Shown one piece after another: positions 34,737-43,443 of a stretch of DNA of 64,000 bases. Where the stretch lies: positions 4,340,001 through 4,404,000 of the forward strand of contig NZ_CP109473.1 of NCBI RefSeq assembly GCF_036227405.1. Direction: 5' to 3'. Position 1 is the first letter of the stretch; each line of letters begins with the position of its first letter. Under the pieces are notes generated by a model. The model was not told where the DNA came from and did not search any database. It was given only the letters and a program-made list of their open reading frames with translations. The translations under genes were made by a program, and so were the position numbers. The DNA comes from Streptomyces sp. NBC_01460. GTDB taxonomy: Bacteria > Actinomycetota > Actinomycetes > Streptomycetales > Streptomycetaceae.

Positions 34737-36047
34737 ATGCGAACCGACACTCCTTGGAGCACCCTGCCGGCCCGGGAACACCTCCTGGCCGCAGCGGTCG
34801 GCGCTGCCGGCGCTCCCGTACCCGTACTCGACGTGGTGATCCCCGTGTACAACGAGGAGAAGGACCTCGAAACGTGTGTGCTGCGCCTGCACGACCACCT
34901 GGCGCGGACGTTCCCCTACGGCTTCCGGATCACCGTGGCGGACAACGCCAGCACCGACCGGACGCCCCAGGTGGCGGCGCGGCTCGCGGCCCTGATCCCC
35001 GAGGTGCGGTCGTACCGGCTGGAGGAGAAGGGCCGGGGCCGGGCGCTGCGGACCGTCTGGTCCCACTCGGACGCCCCGGTCCTCGCCTACATGGACGTCG
35101 ACCTCTCGACGGACCTGAACGCACTGCTCCCCCTGGTGGCCCCGCTGATCTCCGGGCACTCCGACCTGGCCATCGGCTCCCGCCTGGCCCGTAGTTCGCG
35201 GGTGGTGCGGGGCTCGAAGCGGGAGTTCATCTCGCGGGCCTACAACCTGATCCTGCGCTCCTCACTGGCCGCCGGGTTCAGCGACGCCCAGTGCGGCTTC
35301 AAGGCCATACGGCGCGAGGTCGCGCAGCGGCTGCTGCCGATGGTCGAGGACACCGGCTGGTTCTTCGACACGGAGATGCTGGTGCTCGCCGAGCGGGCCG
35401 GGCTGCGCATCCACGAGGTGCCGGTCGACTGGGTCGACGACCCCGACTCCACGGTGCACATCGTGAGAACGGCGACCGACGACCTCAAGGGGGTCTGGCG
35501 GGTGGGCCGGGCCCTGGCCACCGGAGCGCTGCCGCTGGACCGGCTGGCGCGGCCCTTCGGGGACGACCCGCGCGACCGGGCCGTGCCCGGGGTGCCGCGC
35601 GGACTCGCCCGGCAGCTGGCCGGCTTCTGCGTCGTGGGGGCGCTCTCGACCCTCCTCTACCTCGCCCTGTACTCCCTCTTCAGGCTCGGCGTCGGCCCAC
35701 AGTTCTCCAACGCGGCGGCCCTGCTGGTCTCCGCCGTCGCCAACACGGCGGCCAACCGTCGACTCACCTTCGGCGTACGTGGCCGGGGAGGCGCCGTGCG
35801 CCACCAGGCGCAGGGCCTCGTCGTCTTCGCGATCGGGCTCGCCCTGACCAGCGGTTCGCTCGCCGCGCTGGGCACGGCGTCCGGATCCGCGTCGCACGGC
35901 ACGGAACTCGCCGTGCTGATCGCGGCCAACCTCGCGGCAACGGTGCTGCGGTTCCTGCTCTTCCGCGCCTGGGTCTTCCCCGACCGGCGCACCGACCACC
36001 AGGACGCCCGCAAGGGTGCCGCACACGAACTGAGGGACGTCCGATGA
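34737..36047 (+). CDS. GT2 glycosyltransferase fused to GtrA-like membrane domain
   Basis: 436 residues (ATG 34737; GTG 34707 overlapping the kinase stop is possible). The GT2 domain (about 25-265) has VVIPVYNEE, the nucleotide/metal motif YMDVDLSTD and the QCGFKA motif typical of dolichol/polyprenyl-phosphate mannose or glucose synthases. The C-terminal 140 residues have four hydrophobic helices of the GtrA type. It likely transfers a sugar from a nucleotide to polyprenyl phosphate and helps flip it. The stop overlaps the next gene (ATGA), which encodes the expected lipid-sugar user. Confidence 0.9.
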   Translation: MRTDTPWSTLPAREHLLAAAVGAAGAPVPVLDVVIPVYNEEKDLETCVLRLHDHLARTFPYGFRITVADNASTDRTPQVAARLAALIPEVRSYRLEEKGRGRALRTVWSHSDAPVLAYMDVDLSTDLNALLPLVAPLISGHSDLAIGSRLARSSRVVRGSKREFISRAYNLILRSSLAAGFSDAQCGFKAIRREVAQRLLPMVEDTGWFFDTEMLVLAERAGLRIHEVPVDWVDDPDSTVHIVRTATDDLKGVWRVGRALATGALPLDRLARPFGDDPRDRAVPGVPRGLARQLAGFCVVGALSTLLYLALYSLFRLGVGPQFSNAAALLVSAVANTAANRRLTFGVRGRGGAVRHQAQGLVVFAIGLALTSGSLAALGTASGSASHGTELAVLIAANLAATVLRFLLFRAWVFPDRRTDHQDARKGAAHELRDVR

Positions 36048-38236
36048 CCGCGGCCACGCACTCCGACCACTTCCCGGCCCCGCCCGGCACCCCAGCGGCG
36101 CCCGCGCACGCCATGGACAGGCGCGAACCGCTGTCGCGGCGCATCCGCCGGGGCCGGCCCGGGGACCCGCGGTGGGCGAGGCCCGCCTTCTTCGGGATGC
36201 TGCTGGTCATCGCGCTCGCGTACCTGTGGAACCTCAGCGCTTCCGGCTACGCCAACTCCTTCTACTCCGCCGCCGTGCAGGCCGGCAGCCAGAGCTGGAA
36301 GGCCTTCTTCTTCGGCTCGCTGGACTCCGCGAACGCGATCACCGTCGACAAGCCCCCGGCGACACTCTGGCCGATGGCCTTGTCGGTCCGGATCTTCGGC
36401 CTGAGCTCCTGGGCGATCCTCGCACCGCAGGTGCTGATGGGCGTTGCCACGGCGGGCGTCCTGTACGCGGCCGTGCGCCGCCGCTTCAGCGCCGCCGCCG
36501 GGCTGATCACGATGGCGGTCTTCGCGCTGACGCCGGTGGCCGCGCTGATGTTCCGCTTCAACAACCCGGACGCGCTGCTCGCGCTCCTGATGACCGTCAC
36601 CGTCTACTGCGTGCTGCGCGCCCTGGAGGGCGGCCGTACGAAGTGGCTGGTCTGGGCGGGCGTCGCGGTGGGCCTCGCGTTCCTCTCGAAGACCCTTCAG
36701 GCGTTCCTGATCCTGCCGCCGCTGGCCGTGCTGTACGCGGTGTTCGCACCGGTCCCGGTGCGGAAGCGGTTCGGTCAACTGGGGCTGGCCGCGGTCGCGA
36801 TGGTCGTCTCCGGCGGCTGGTGGGTGGCGATCGTCGAGCTGTGGCCCGCCTCCTCGCGCCCGTACATCGGGGGCTCGCAGAACAACTCCTTCCTGGAGCT
36901 GACCTTCGGCTACAACGGACTCGGCCGGATCAACGGCGAGGAGACCGGCAGTGTCGGCGGTGGCGGTGGAGGTGGAGGCCAGGGCGGCGGCTGGGGTGAG
37001 ACCGGCATCGGCCGGATGTTCAACTCGGAGATCGGCAGCCAGATCGCGTGGCTGCTGCCCGCGGCGCTGATCCTGCTGGCCGCGGGTGTCTGGATGACCT
37101 GGCGGGCGAAGCGGACGGACACGGCCCGCGCGGCGTTCCTCGCCTGGGGCGGCTCGCTGCTGATGACGGCTTTCGTCTTCAGCTTCATGGCCGGCATCTT
37201 CCACCAGTACTACACGGTCGCCCTGGCCCCCTCCATCGCGGCGCTGGTGGGCATGGGCGCCACGACCCTCTGGGAGGAACGGGCCACCTGGTGGGCGGGC
37301 ACCGTGCTCGGCGCGACCGTCGCGGTGACGGCCGTCTGGTCGTACGTCCTGCTGGGGCGCACCCCGGACTACGTCCCCTGGCTGCGCTGGGCCGTCCTGA
37401 TCGGCGGTCTGGCGGCCGCGGTGGGGCTGCTGCTCGCCGCACGGCTGGGCCGGCCGCTCGCGCTGGGTGTGGTGGGGCTGGGCCTCGCGGCGTCGCTGGC
37501 CGGGCCGACGGCGTACACGATCAGCACGCTGGACACCGGGCACCAGGGTTCGATCGTCACCGCCGGTCCGTCCGGCGCGAGCATGGGCGGTCCCGGTGGC
37601 GGCCGGGGCGGTGGCCCCGGTGGCGGTGAGGGCCCCGGCGGCGGTATGCAGCCTCCCGGCCAGGGCACGCAGCAGCAGGGCACCCAGCAGGGCGGGGGCC
37701 AGGCCCCGGGCACCAACGCGCAGGGCGGCGGCTTCCCTGGCGGCGGCACCCCGGGCCAGGGCCAGGCTCCCGGCAGTCAGCAGGGCCGGGCTCCGGGCGG
37801 CATGCAGGGCGGCATGCCTGGAGGCGGCACGGGCGAAGGCGGCATGGGCGGCGGTGGCGGCGGTATGGGAGGCCTGCTCAACGGCGCCTCCGTCGACTCC
37901 GAGGCCAGGACGCTCCTGAAGCAGAACGCGGACGCCTACACCTGGACCGCCGCGGCCATCGGTTCGCAGAACGCCGCGAGTTACCAGCTCGCCACCGGTG
38001 ACCCGGTGATGGCGATCGGCGGATTCAACGGCAGCGACCCGTCCCCGACGCTCGCCCAGTTCAAGAAGTACGTGGCGGACGGAAAGATCCACTACTTCAT
38101 CTCGGGCGGCGGCATGGGCGGCGGTGCGGGCGGCGACGGTGCCTCGTCCCAGATCTCGGCGTGGGTGGAGGACACCTTCAAGGAGGTCACGGCGGGAAGC
38201 GCGACCTTCTACGACCTCACCCAGTCGGCGAGCTGA
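36044..38236 (+). CDS. GT39 (ArnT/PMT-like) glycosyltransferase
   Basis: 730 residues, polytopic membrane enzyme using a polyprenyl-phosphate sugar. A first luminal acidic/aromatic loop NSFYSAAVQAGSQSWKAFFF and the motif DKPPATLWPM, about 11 hydrophobic helices, a Gly-rich luminal loop (SVGGGGGGGGQGGGWG region, about 302-320), then a 100-residue Gly/Gln/Pro-rich stretch (about 508-610) before a C-terminal soluble domain with QNAASYQLATGDPVMAIGGF. Partner of the preceding lipid-sugar synthase. The Gly-rich insertions are unusual for the family; the target acceptor is unknown. Confidence 0.9.
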   Translation: MTAATHSDHFPAPPGTPAAPAHAMDRREPLSRRIRRGRPGDPRWARPAFFGMLLVIALAYLWNLSASGYANSFYSAAVQAGSQSWKAFFFGSLDSANAITVDKPPATLWPMALSVRIFGLSSWAILAPQVLMGVATAGVLYAAVRRRFSAAAGLITMAVFALTPVAALMFRFNNPDALLALLMTVTVYCVLRALEGGRTKWLVWAGVAVGLAFLSKTLQAFLILPPLAVLYAVFAPVPVRKRFGQLGLAAVAMVVSGGWWVAIVELWPASSRPYIGGSQNNSFLELTFGYNGLGRINGEETGSVGGGGGGGGQGGGWGETGIGRMFNSEIGSQIAWLLPAALILLAAGVWMTWRAKRTDTARAAFLAWGGSLLMTAFVFSFMAGIFHQYYTVALAPSIAALVGMGATTLWEERATWWAGTVLGATVAVTAVWSYVLLGRTPDYVPWLRWAVLIGGLAAAVGLLLAARLGRPLALGVVGLGLAASLAGPTAYTISTLDTGHQGSIVTAGPSGASMGGPGGGRGGGPGGGEGPGGGMQPPGQGTQQQGTQQGGGQAPGTNAQGGGFPGGGTPGQGQAPGSQQGRAPGGMQGGMPGGGTGEGGMGGGGGGMGGLLNGASVDSEARTLLKQNADAYTWTAAAIGSQNAASYQLATGDPVMAIGGFNGSDPSPTLAQFKKYVADGKIHYFISGGGMGGGAGGDGASSQISAWVEDTFKEVTAGSATFYDLTQSAS

Positions 38237-38319
38237 CGAGCCGACGAGCTGACGGCCACGGTCGCACGACCGACGACAGGACGGCCACGGCACGGCGTCC
38301 CCAACAGGACGGCCGCAAC

Positions 38320-38360
38320 AGGGCGGTGGCCCCGGGCAGAGGCTCCGGGTTCACCGCCCT
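38320..38360. terminator. Terminator hairpin
   Basis: Arms AGGGCGGTG and CACCGCCCT plus inner CCCGG/CCGGG, following the GT39 gene. Confidence 0.75.
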
Positions 38361-38403
38361 CCCGCGTCAGCCGGTGAGATTCCGGCATCTTCGGTAAGCC
38401 AGT

Positions 38404-38460
38404 TGTACGGCGTACAGGAAGTGCCTTACGGTGTATGGCGAAGCACTGGCCATACACCGT
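38404..38460. promoter_or_regulatory. Operator region of the MFS gene
   Basis: Two palindromes: TGTACGGCGTACA (38404-38416) and a perfect 12-bp inverted repeat ACGGTGTATGGC (38428-38439) / GCCATACACCGT (38449-38460) with a 9-nt spacer, just upstream of the exporter start. Likely bound by the TetR protein encoded downstream. Confidence 0.7.
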
Positions 38461-38487
38461 ACAGCTGCACCGGAACCAGGAGTCCGC

Positions 38488-39987
38488 ATGACGGCGACCG
38501 CCGCCGAACAGAACGACCTCACCCCCCGGGACGGCCATGCGCGGCGCTGGCTGATCCTCGGAGTCATCTGTCTCGCCCAGCTCACGGTGCTGCTCGACAA
38601 CACCGTCCTGAACGTCGCGATCCCCTCCCTCACCACCGAGCTGAACGCCTCCACGGCCGATGTGCAGTGGATGATCAACGCCTACTCGCTCGTCCAGTCC
38701 GGTCTCCTGCTCACCGCCGGAAGCGCCTCCGACCGCTACGGCCGCAAGAAGATGCTGGTCGCGGGCCTTCTCGTGTTCGGTGTCGGTTCGCTGGCGGCCG
38801 GACTCGCGCAGTCCTCCGGGCAGCTGATCGCCGCCCGTGCGGGGATGGGCGTCGGCGGCGCGCTGCTGATCACGACCACCCTCTCCGTCGTCGTCCAGAT
38901 CTTCGACGACACCGAACGCGTCAAGGCCATCGGGATCTGGTCGACCGTCAATTCCCTGGGCTTCGCGGCGGGTCCGCTGCTCGGCGGGGCCATGCTCGAC
39001 CACTTCTGGTGGGGCGCGATCTTCCTGATCAACATCCCCGTGGCGGTCCTCGGCCTGATCGCGGTCGTCCGGCTCGTACCGGAGTCCAGGAACCCGAGCG
39101 GTGACCGCCCCGACCTGGTCGGGGCGCTGCTCTCGACCCTGGGTATGGCGGGCGTCGTGTACGCGATCATCTCCGGGCCCGAACACGGCTGGGGCTCCGG
39201 CCCGGTCCTGCTGGCCGCCTTCGCGGGGATCGCCGTCCTCGCCGGATTCGTCCTGTGGGAGCTCCATGTCCCGTACCCGATGCTGGACATGCACTTCTTC
39301 CGCAACCAGCGGTTCACCGGCGCGGTGGCCGGCGCGATCCTCGTCGCCTTCGGGATGACGGGCTCCCTCTTCCTGCTCACCCAGCACCTGCAGTTCGTGC
39401 TGGGCTACGAGCCGCTGGTGGCCGGGCTGCGCACCGCCCCGCTCGCCCTCACCGTCGTCGCCCTGAACCTCACCGGGCTCGGCGCCCGGCTCGTCGGGAA
39501 GCTGGGGACGCCCGCCGTCATCGGCGCCGGGATGTCCCTGCTGGCCGCCGGGCTCGCTGCGATCGCGCTGCTGGGCGGGCGGGACTACGGCGGCATGCTG
39601 CTCGGCCTGGTCGTCATGGGGGCGGGCGTCGCGCTCGCCATGCCCGCCATGGCCAACGCGATCATGAGCTCCATCCCGCGCGAGAAGGCGGGGGTGGGCG
39701 CCGGAGTGAACGGCACGCTCGCCGAGTTCGGCAACGGGCTCGGGGTCGCCGTGCTCGGCGCCGTGCTCAACTCGCGGTTCGCCGCACTCGTGCCGGGAGC
39801 GGTCGGCGCGGCCTCGCTCCCCGTCGTGCTCGCCTCGGCGGACGGCCCGGCGGAGCGGGAGCGCATCACGGACGCCTTCGCCTCCGGTCTGGAGACCAGC
39901 CAACTCGTGGGGGCCGCGGCGGTCCTGGCGGGCGGGCTGCTGGCCGCGGGCCTGCTGCGGAGGGCGGAGCGCGCGGAAGCGGACTGA
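38488..39987 (+). CDS. MFS drug exporter, DHA2 (14-TMS) family
   Basis: 499 residues, about 14 membrane helices. Motif A-like GSASDRYGRKKML, motif C PLLGGAMLDHFWW and the N-terminal VLLDNTVLNVAIPSL pattern are typical of EmrB/QacA-type proton-driven drug antiporters. Start ATG 38488 with AGGAG. The TetR gene lies 80 bp downstream on the same strand. Confidence 0.94.
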   Translation: MTATAAEQNDLTPRDGHARRWLILGVICLAQLTVLLDNTVLNVAIPSLTTELNASTADVQWMINAYSLVQSGLLLTAGSASDRYGRKKMLVAGLLVFGVGSLAAGLAQSSGQLIAARAGMGVGGALLITTTLSVVVQIFDDTERVKAIGIWSTVNSLGFAAGPLLGGAMLDHFWWGAIFLINIPVAVLGLIAVVRLVPESRNPSGDRPDLVGALLSTLGMAGVVYAIISGPEHGWGSGPVLLAAFAGIAVLAGFVLWELHVPYPMLDMHFFRNQRFTGAVAGAILVAFGMTGSLFLLTQHLQFVLGYEPLVAGLRTAPLALTVVALNLTGLGARLVGKLGTPAVIGAGMSLLAAGLAAIALLGGRDYGGMLLGLVVMGAGVALAMPAMANAIMSSIPREKAGVGAGVNGTLAEFGNGLGVAVLGAVLNSRFAALVPGAVGAASLPVVLASADGPAERERITDAFASGLETSQLVGAAAVLAGGLLAAGLLRRAERAEAD

Positions 39988-40067
39988 GCTCCCCGGACGA
40001 CGGGCATAGCATCGTGGCAGGGGTGCCGGTACGCAGGAGTGCCACCGCGAGACAAGGAGCGTGCGCC

Positions 40068-40841
40068 ATGGGATCCGCGGCAGACCGTGGGAACAGCCCT
40101 TCGCGGGTCAGCGTCTGGCTGGACCGGCGGACACCCTCACGCACCCGCAAGGCGGAGCAGCCGACCGGCCTCGACCGGGACAGGATCACGGCGGCGAGCG
40201 TCCGGCTGCTGGACGCCGACGGCCTCGCGAAGTTCTCCATGCGCCGCCTCGCCGCCGAGCTCGACGTCACGGCGATGTCCCTCTACTGGTACGTCGACAC
40301 CAAGGACGACCTGCTGGAGCTCGCCCTGGACACCGTCTTCGGCGAGATCCCGGCGACGGCGGAGGACCTCGACTGGCGCGACCGCCTGCGTGAACTGGCC
40401 ACCAGTTACCGGAAGATGTTCGTCCGGCACCCCTGGGTGTCGGCCCTCGTCGGCAGCTTCCTGAACATCGGCCCGCACTCGATGCTGTTCTCGTACGCCG
40501 TCCAGGACGTCGTCCGGGCCACCGGTCTGCCCCTGGAGCGGCAGACGGGCGCGATGGCGGCGGTCTTCCAGTTCGTCTACGGATTCGGCACCACCGAGGG
40601 GCACTTCGTGCAGCGCACGGTGGAGGCCGGGCTCACCCAGGACGAGTACTTCGAGCGGGCGATGGGAACGATCCGCGCGGACCCGGAGATCCACGAGGCC
40701 ATGCGGCCCTCGGAGAGCCTCATGGAAGCGCGCGGCGGGGCGACGGTGGAGGAGATGCGCGAGCGGGACTTCACGTTCGCGCTGGACCTCCTGATCGCGG
40801 GCATCGAGGCGACGTGCGAACGGGCGGCGCGCCACCCGTAG
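40068..40841 (+). CDS. TetR-family regulator
   Basis: 257 residues. N-terminal extension with basic residues, helix-turn-helix at about 40-85 (RITAASVRLLDADGLAKFSM; LDVTAMSLYWYVDTKDDLLE), then a tetracycline-repressor-type C-terminal domain (about 95-255). The AAGGAG before ATG 40068 sets the start. It probably represses the exporter through the palindromes at 38404-38460. Confidence 0.92.
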   Translation: MGSAADRGNSPSRVSVWLDRRTPSRTRKAEQPTGLDRDRITAASVRLLDADGLAKFSMRRLAAELDVTAMSLYWYVDTKDDLLELALDTVFGEIPATAEDLDWRDRLRELATSYRKMFVRHPWVSALVGSFLNIGPHSMLFSYAVQDVVRATGLPLERQTGAMAAVFQFVYGFGTTEGHFVQRTVEAGLTQDEYFERAMGTIRADPEIHEAMRPSESLMEARGGATVEEMRERDFTFALDLLIAGIEATCERAARHP

Positions 40842-40897
40842 AACGGCCCGCCACCCCTGCGGGTCGGCCAGCCCTCAGTAGGACGGCCCGCCCGCCC

Positions 40898-41845
40898 TCA
40901 GTATCCGCGCCGGGTGTCCACGGCCAGCGCGGGCGTACGTCCCTCGGTGACCGCCTCCCAGCAGGCCTCGAAGTCGGCGACGACGTCCTCGTCGGCCGTG
41001 ATCCCGGCCGAGTGCGAGGTGATCACCGTGCGCGGCAGCCGCCAGGCGGGGGCGTCGGGCCCGGCGGGCTCGTCGGGAAGGACGTCGAGGACGGCCCGGC
41101 GCACGGTCCCGCCGCGCAGCGCCGCCTCCAGGGCCGGCAGGTCCACCGTCGCGCCGCGGCCCACGTTGATGAAGGTGGCGCCCCGCATCGCGGTGAACCG
41201 GGAGGCGTCGAAGAAGCGCTCCGTGGCACCGGTGAGCGGCAGGGCGGAGACCACCCAGCGGGCGTCCGCCAGCGCGGCCGCCTCGTCCTCGGAGCCGGAG
41301 ACGACCACCCGGTCGAAGCCCTCGGGCACCTCGCGGGGCGTGCGGCCCACGCCCACCGTGCGCACGGAACAGGCGCGCAGCAGACCGGCGACGGCGGAGC
41401 CGATGCGCCCGGTGCCGTGGACGACGGCGGTACGCCCGGCGACGAGCTCGGACGGGAGCCGCCGCCACTCCGCCCTGGCGTGCTGGGCGGAGTGCTCCGG
41501 GACGGACTGGCACTCGGCGAGCACCCAGGCCAGCGTGTACTGGGCGATGCGCTCGCCCATCCGCCCCACGGTCCGCGTCAGCAGGGCCCCCTCGGGCCAG
41601 GGCCCGGCGGCGAGCAGCGCGTCCGTCCCGGCGTTGACGCTGTGGAACCACAGCAGCCGCGGGCTCCGCAGCCCTTCGGGAAGCACGTCCCCCACGTACA
41701 CGAAGGGACCGTCGGGCGCGGTGGCGTACACGGGTCCGGCCGGTCGTCCGGCGATCCGTTCCAGCTCACGCACCACGGCGGGGCTCATGGAGGGGGAGGT
41801 CAGCAGTCGGGCCCGCGCGAGCGGGTCCTGGCGGGGCGGTGTCAT
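40898..41845 (-). CDS. D-isomer-specific 2-hydroxyacid dehydrogenase
   Basis: 315 residues. NAD-binding motif VVHGTGRIGSAVAG, catalytic Arg in INVGRGATVD, Glu in ALDVLPDEP-like VLDVLPDEPAG and His in TSHSAGIT. Two-domain dehydrogenase acting on a 2-hydroxyacid or 2-ketoacid; substrate unknown. Ends upstream gene's start overlap region with an 8-bp gap to the PPOX gene, which precedes it on the same strand. Confidence 0.9.
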   Translation of the reverse strand: MTPPRQDPLARARLLTSPSMSPAVVRELERIAGRPAGPVYATAPDGPFVYVGDVLPEGLRSPRLLWFHSVNAGTDALLAAGPWPEGALLTRTVGRMGERIAQYTLAWVLAECQSVPEHSAQHARAEWRRLPSELVAGRTAVVHGTGRIGSAVAGLLRACSVRTVGVGRTPREVPEGFDRVVVSGSEDEAAALADARWVVSALPLTGATERFFDASRFTAMRGATFINVGRGATVDLPALEAALRGGTVRRAVLDVLPDEPAGPDAPAWRLPRTVITSHSAGITADEDVVADFEACWEAVTEGRTPALAVDTRRGY

Positions 41846-41853
41846 CGGTACGC

Positions 41854-42324
41854 TCAGCTGCCCCCGGCCAGGTGGGCGGGGAAGCCCCCGGTCGCGACCG
41901 GGCTCCAGCGCTCCGGGGTGATCCGGATGATGGACTTCCCCTGCCTGGTCATCGCCTCCCGGTACTCGTCCCAGTCCGGGTGCTCCCCGGAGATGGTGCG
42001 GAAGTACTCGACGAGGGGCTCGACCGAATCCGGGGAGTCGATCACCTCGGCCGACCCGTCGACCTGGACCCACGGGCCGTTCCAGTCGTCCGACAGGACG
42101 ATCACGCTCACCCGCTCGTCCCGCTTGGCGTTACGGGTCTTCGCGCGTTCGGGGTAGGTCGAGACGACGATCCGCCCCGCGTCGTCGACACCGCAGGTGA
42201 GCGGGGAGCCCTGCGGGCGGCCGTCGGACCGGGTGGTCAGCAGGATCGCCCGGTGCCTCGGCCGTACGAAGTCGAGCAGTTCCCCGAGGTCCACGGCGGT
42301 GTTGGTCGCGATGTTGGGTGCCAT
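41854..42324 (-). CDS. PPOX-class flavin/F420-dependent protein
   Basis: 156 residues, split beta-barrel of the pyridoxamine-phosphate-oxidase-like class: FVRPRHRAILLTTRSDGRPQ, TYPERAKTRNAKRDERVS and GPWVQVDGSAEVID are the typical strands. Such actinobacterial proteins bind F420 or FMN and reduce or oxidise unsaturated substrates. Start ATG 42324 (a longer frame to 42399 exists). Co-oriented with the dehydrogenase, so a small operon. Confidence 0.9.
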   Translation of the reverse strand: MAPNIATNTAVDLGELLDFVRPRHRAILLTTRSDGRPQGSPLTCGVDDAGRIVVSTYPERAKTRNAKRDERVSVIVLSDDWNGPWVQVDGSAEVIDSPDSVEPLVEYFRTISGEHPDWDEYREAMTRQGKSIIRITPERWSPVATGGFPAHLAGGS

Positions 42325-42441
42325 ACGGCCAACCCTAGGCCGTGTCCGCGACGTTCCGCCGTACGCCCGCGGCATGTGCGGGGCGCCGCGTGCCGGCACC
42401 GTGTGCCGGGCCGGACATCGCGGACAGGGCCCGGGCCGGTG

Positions 42442-43260
42442 CTAGCCCGTCGGGAGGGAGTCGCCCTGGACCGCCTGGATGTCGAGCTCCACGCGCAGGG
42501 TCGTGCCGATCGCGGAGATGCCCGCCTGCAGCACCTGGTTGTAGTTCATGGCGAAGTCGTCGCGGCGCAGCTCGGCGGTGGCGTTGAAGGCCGCCCGCAC
42601 CCCGCCCCACGGGTCCGGTCCGGTGCCCAGGTAGCTGAGGTCCAGATCGACGTCGCGCGCGATGCCGTGCATCGTGAGCACGCCGTGCACCGTCCAGCGG
42701 TCGGGTCCGGCCGGGGTCAGCGCGCGGGACCGGTAGGTGAGCTCCGGGTACGTCTCCACGTCCAGGAAGTCCGCCGAGCGCAGGTGCTTGTCGCGCATGG
42801 AGTTGCCCGTGTCGATGCTGCCGGAGGAGATGTAGGCCTCCACCCGGGAGTGCTGTACGTTCTCGGCGATCTCGATGCGGCCGCCGAACTCGGTGAACCG
42901 GCCGTGCACGCTGGAGATCCCCAGGTGCTGGGCGACCGCGGCCACGGAGGAGTGCACCGGGTCCAGCGACCAGGTGCCCGGGGGTGGCAGTTCCACGCCT
43001 CCCTGGCGGGCCAGCACCACGGTCCCGGCCTCGACCCGGCCGCTGGCCGTGACGAGCGCGGTGGAGGCGGCGGGGGCGTAACCCACCGCCGTGACGATCA
43101 CCGTGTACGCGCCGGCCTGCAGGAGATCGTCGGTGCGGACGGCCCCGTTCTCGTCGGCGGCGGCGCGGAGCACCTGGGTGCCCGTCATGTCGGTCACCGT
43201 GACGACCGCGTGCTGGACCGCCCAGCCGTCCCGCGTGCGTACCTGTGCGCGAAGTCCCAT
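42442..43260 (-). CDS. YceI-like protein with N-terminal regulatory-like domain
   Basis: 272 residues. Residues about 1-95 form a carboxypeptidase-regulatory-like (Ig-like) domain (VTVTDMTGTQVL, LLQAGAYTVIVTAVGYAPAA); residues about 97-268 are a YceI lipocalin-like barrel that binds isoprenoid-type lipids (WSLDPVHSSVAAVAQHLG, TGNSMRDKHLRSADFLDVET, GVLTMHGIARDVDLDL). No signal peptide, so cytoplasmic, unlike E. coli YceI. It follows the exporter with the same kind of domain. GTG/ATG start at 43260. Confidence 0.9.
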   Translation of the reverse strand: MGLRAQVRTRDGWAVQHAVVTVTDMTGTQVLRAAADENGAVRTDDLLQAGAYTVIVTAVGYAPAASTALVTASGRVEAGTVVLARQGGVELPPPGTWSLDPVHSSVAAVAQHLGISSVHGRFTEFGGRIEIAENVQHSRVEAYISSGSIDTGNSMRDKHLRSADFLDVETYPELTYRSRALTPAGPDRWTVHGVLTMHGIARDVDLDLSYLGTGPDPWGGVRAAFNATAELRRDDFAMNYNQVLQAGISAIGTTLRVELDIQAVQGDSLPTG

Positions 43261-43443
43261 CCCGTGTTCTCTCCTTGCTCAAATCACTCGTGAAGCAGCG
43301 ACTCAATGAGTCGGGCCCCGGGCGGGATCGGCAGGCCGTCCCCTGCCTGCCGTTCCCGCCACGGGGCCCATTTCCGCCGGCGCCACAGCCTCTCCGCTCG
43401 AAGTGCTGTTCCGCCAGGGGTCTTTGTGGATCTTCCGGTGTGT

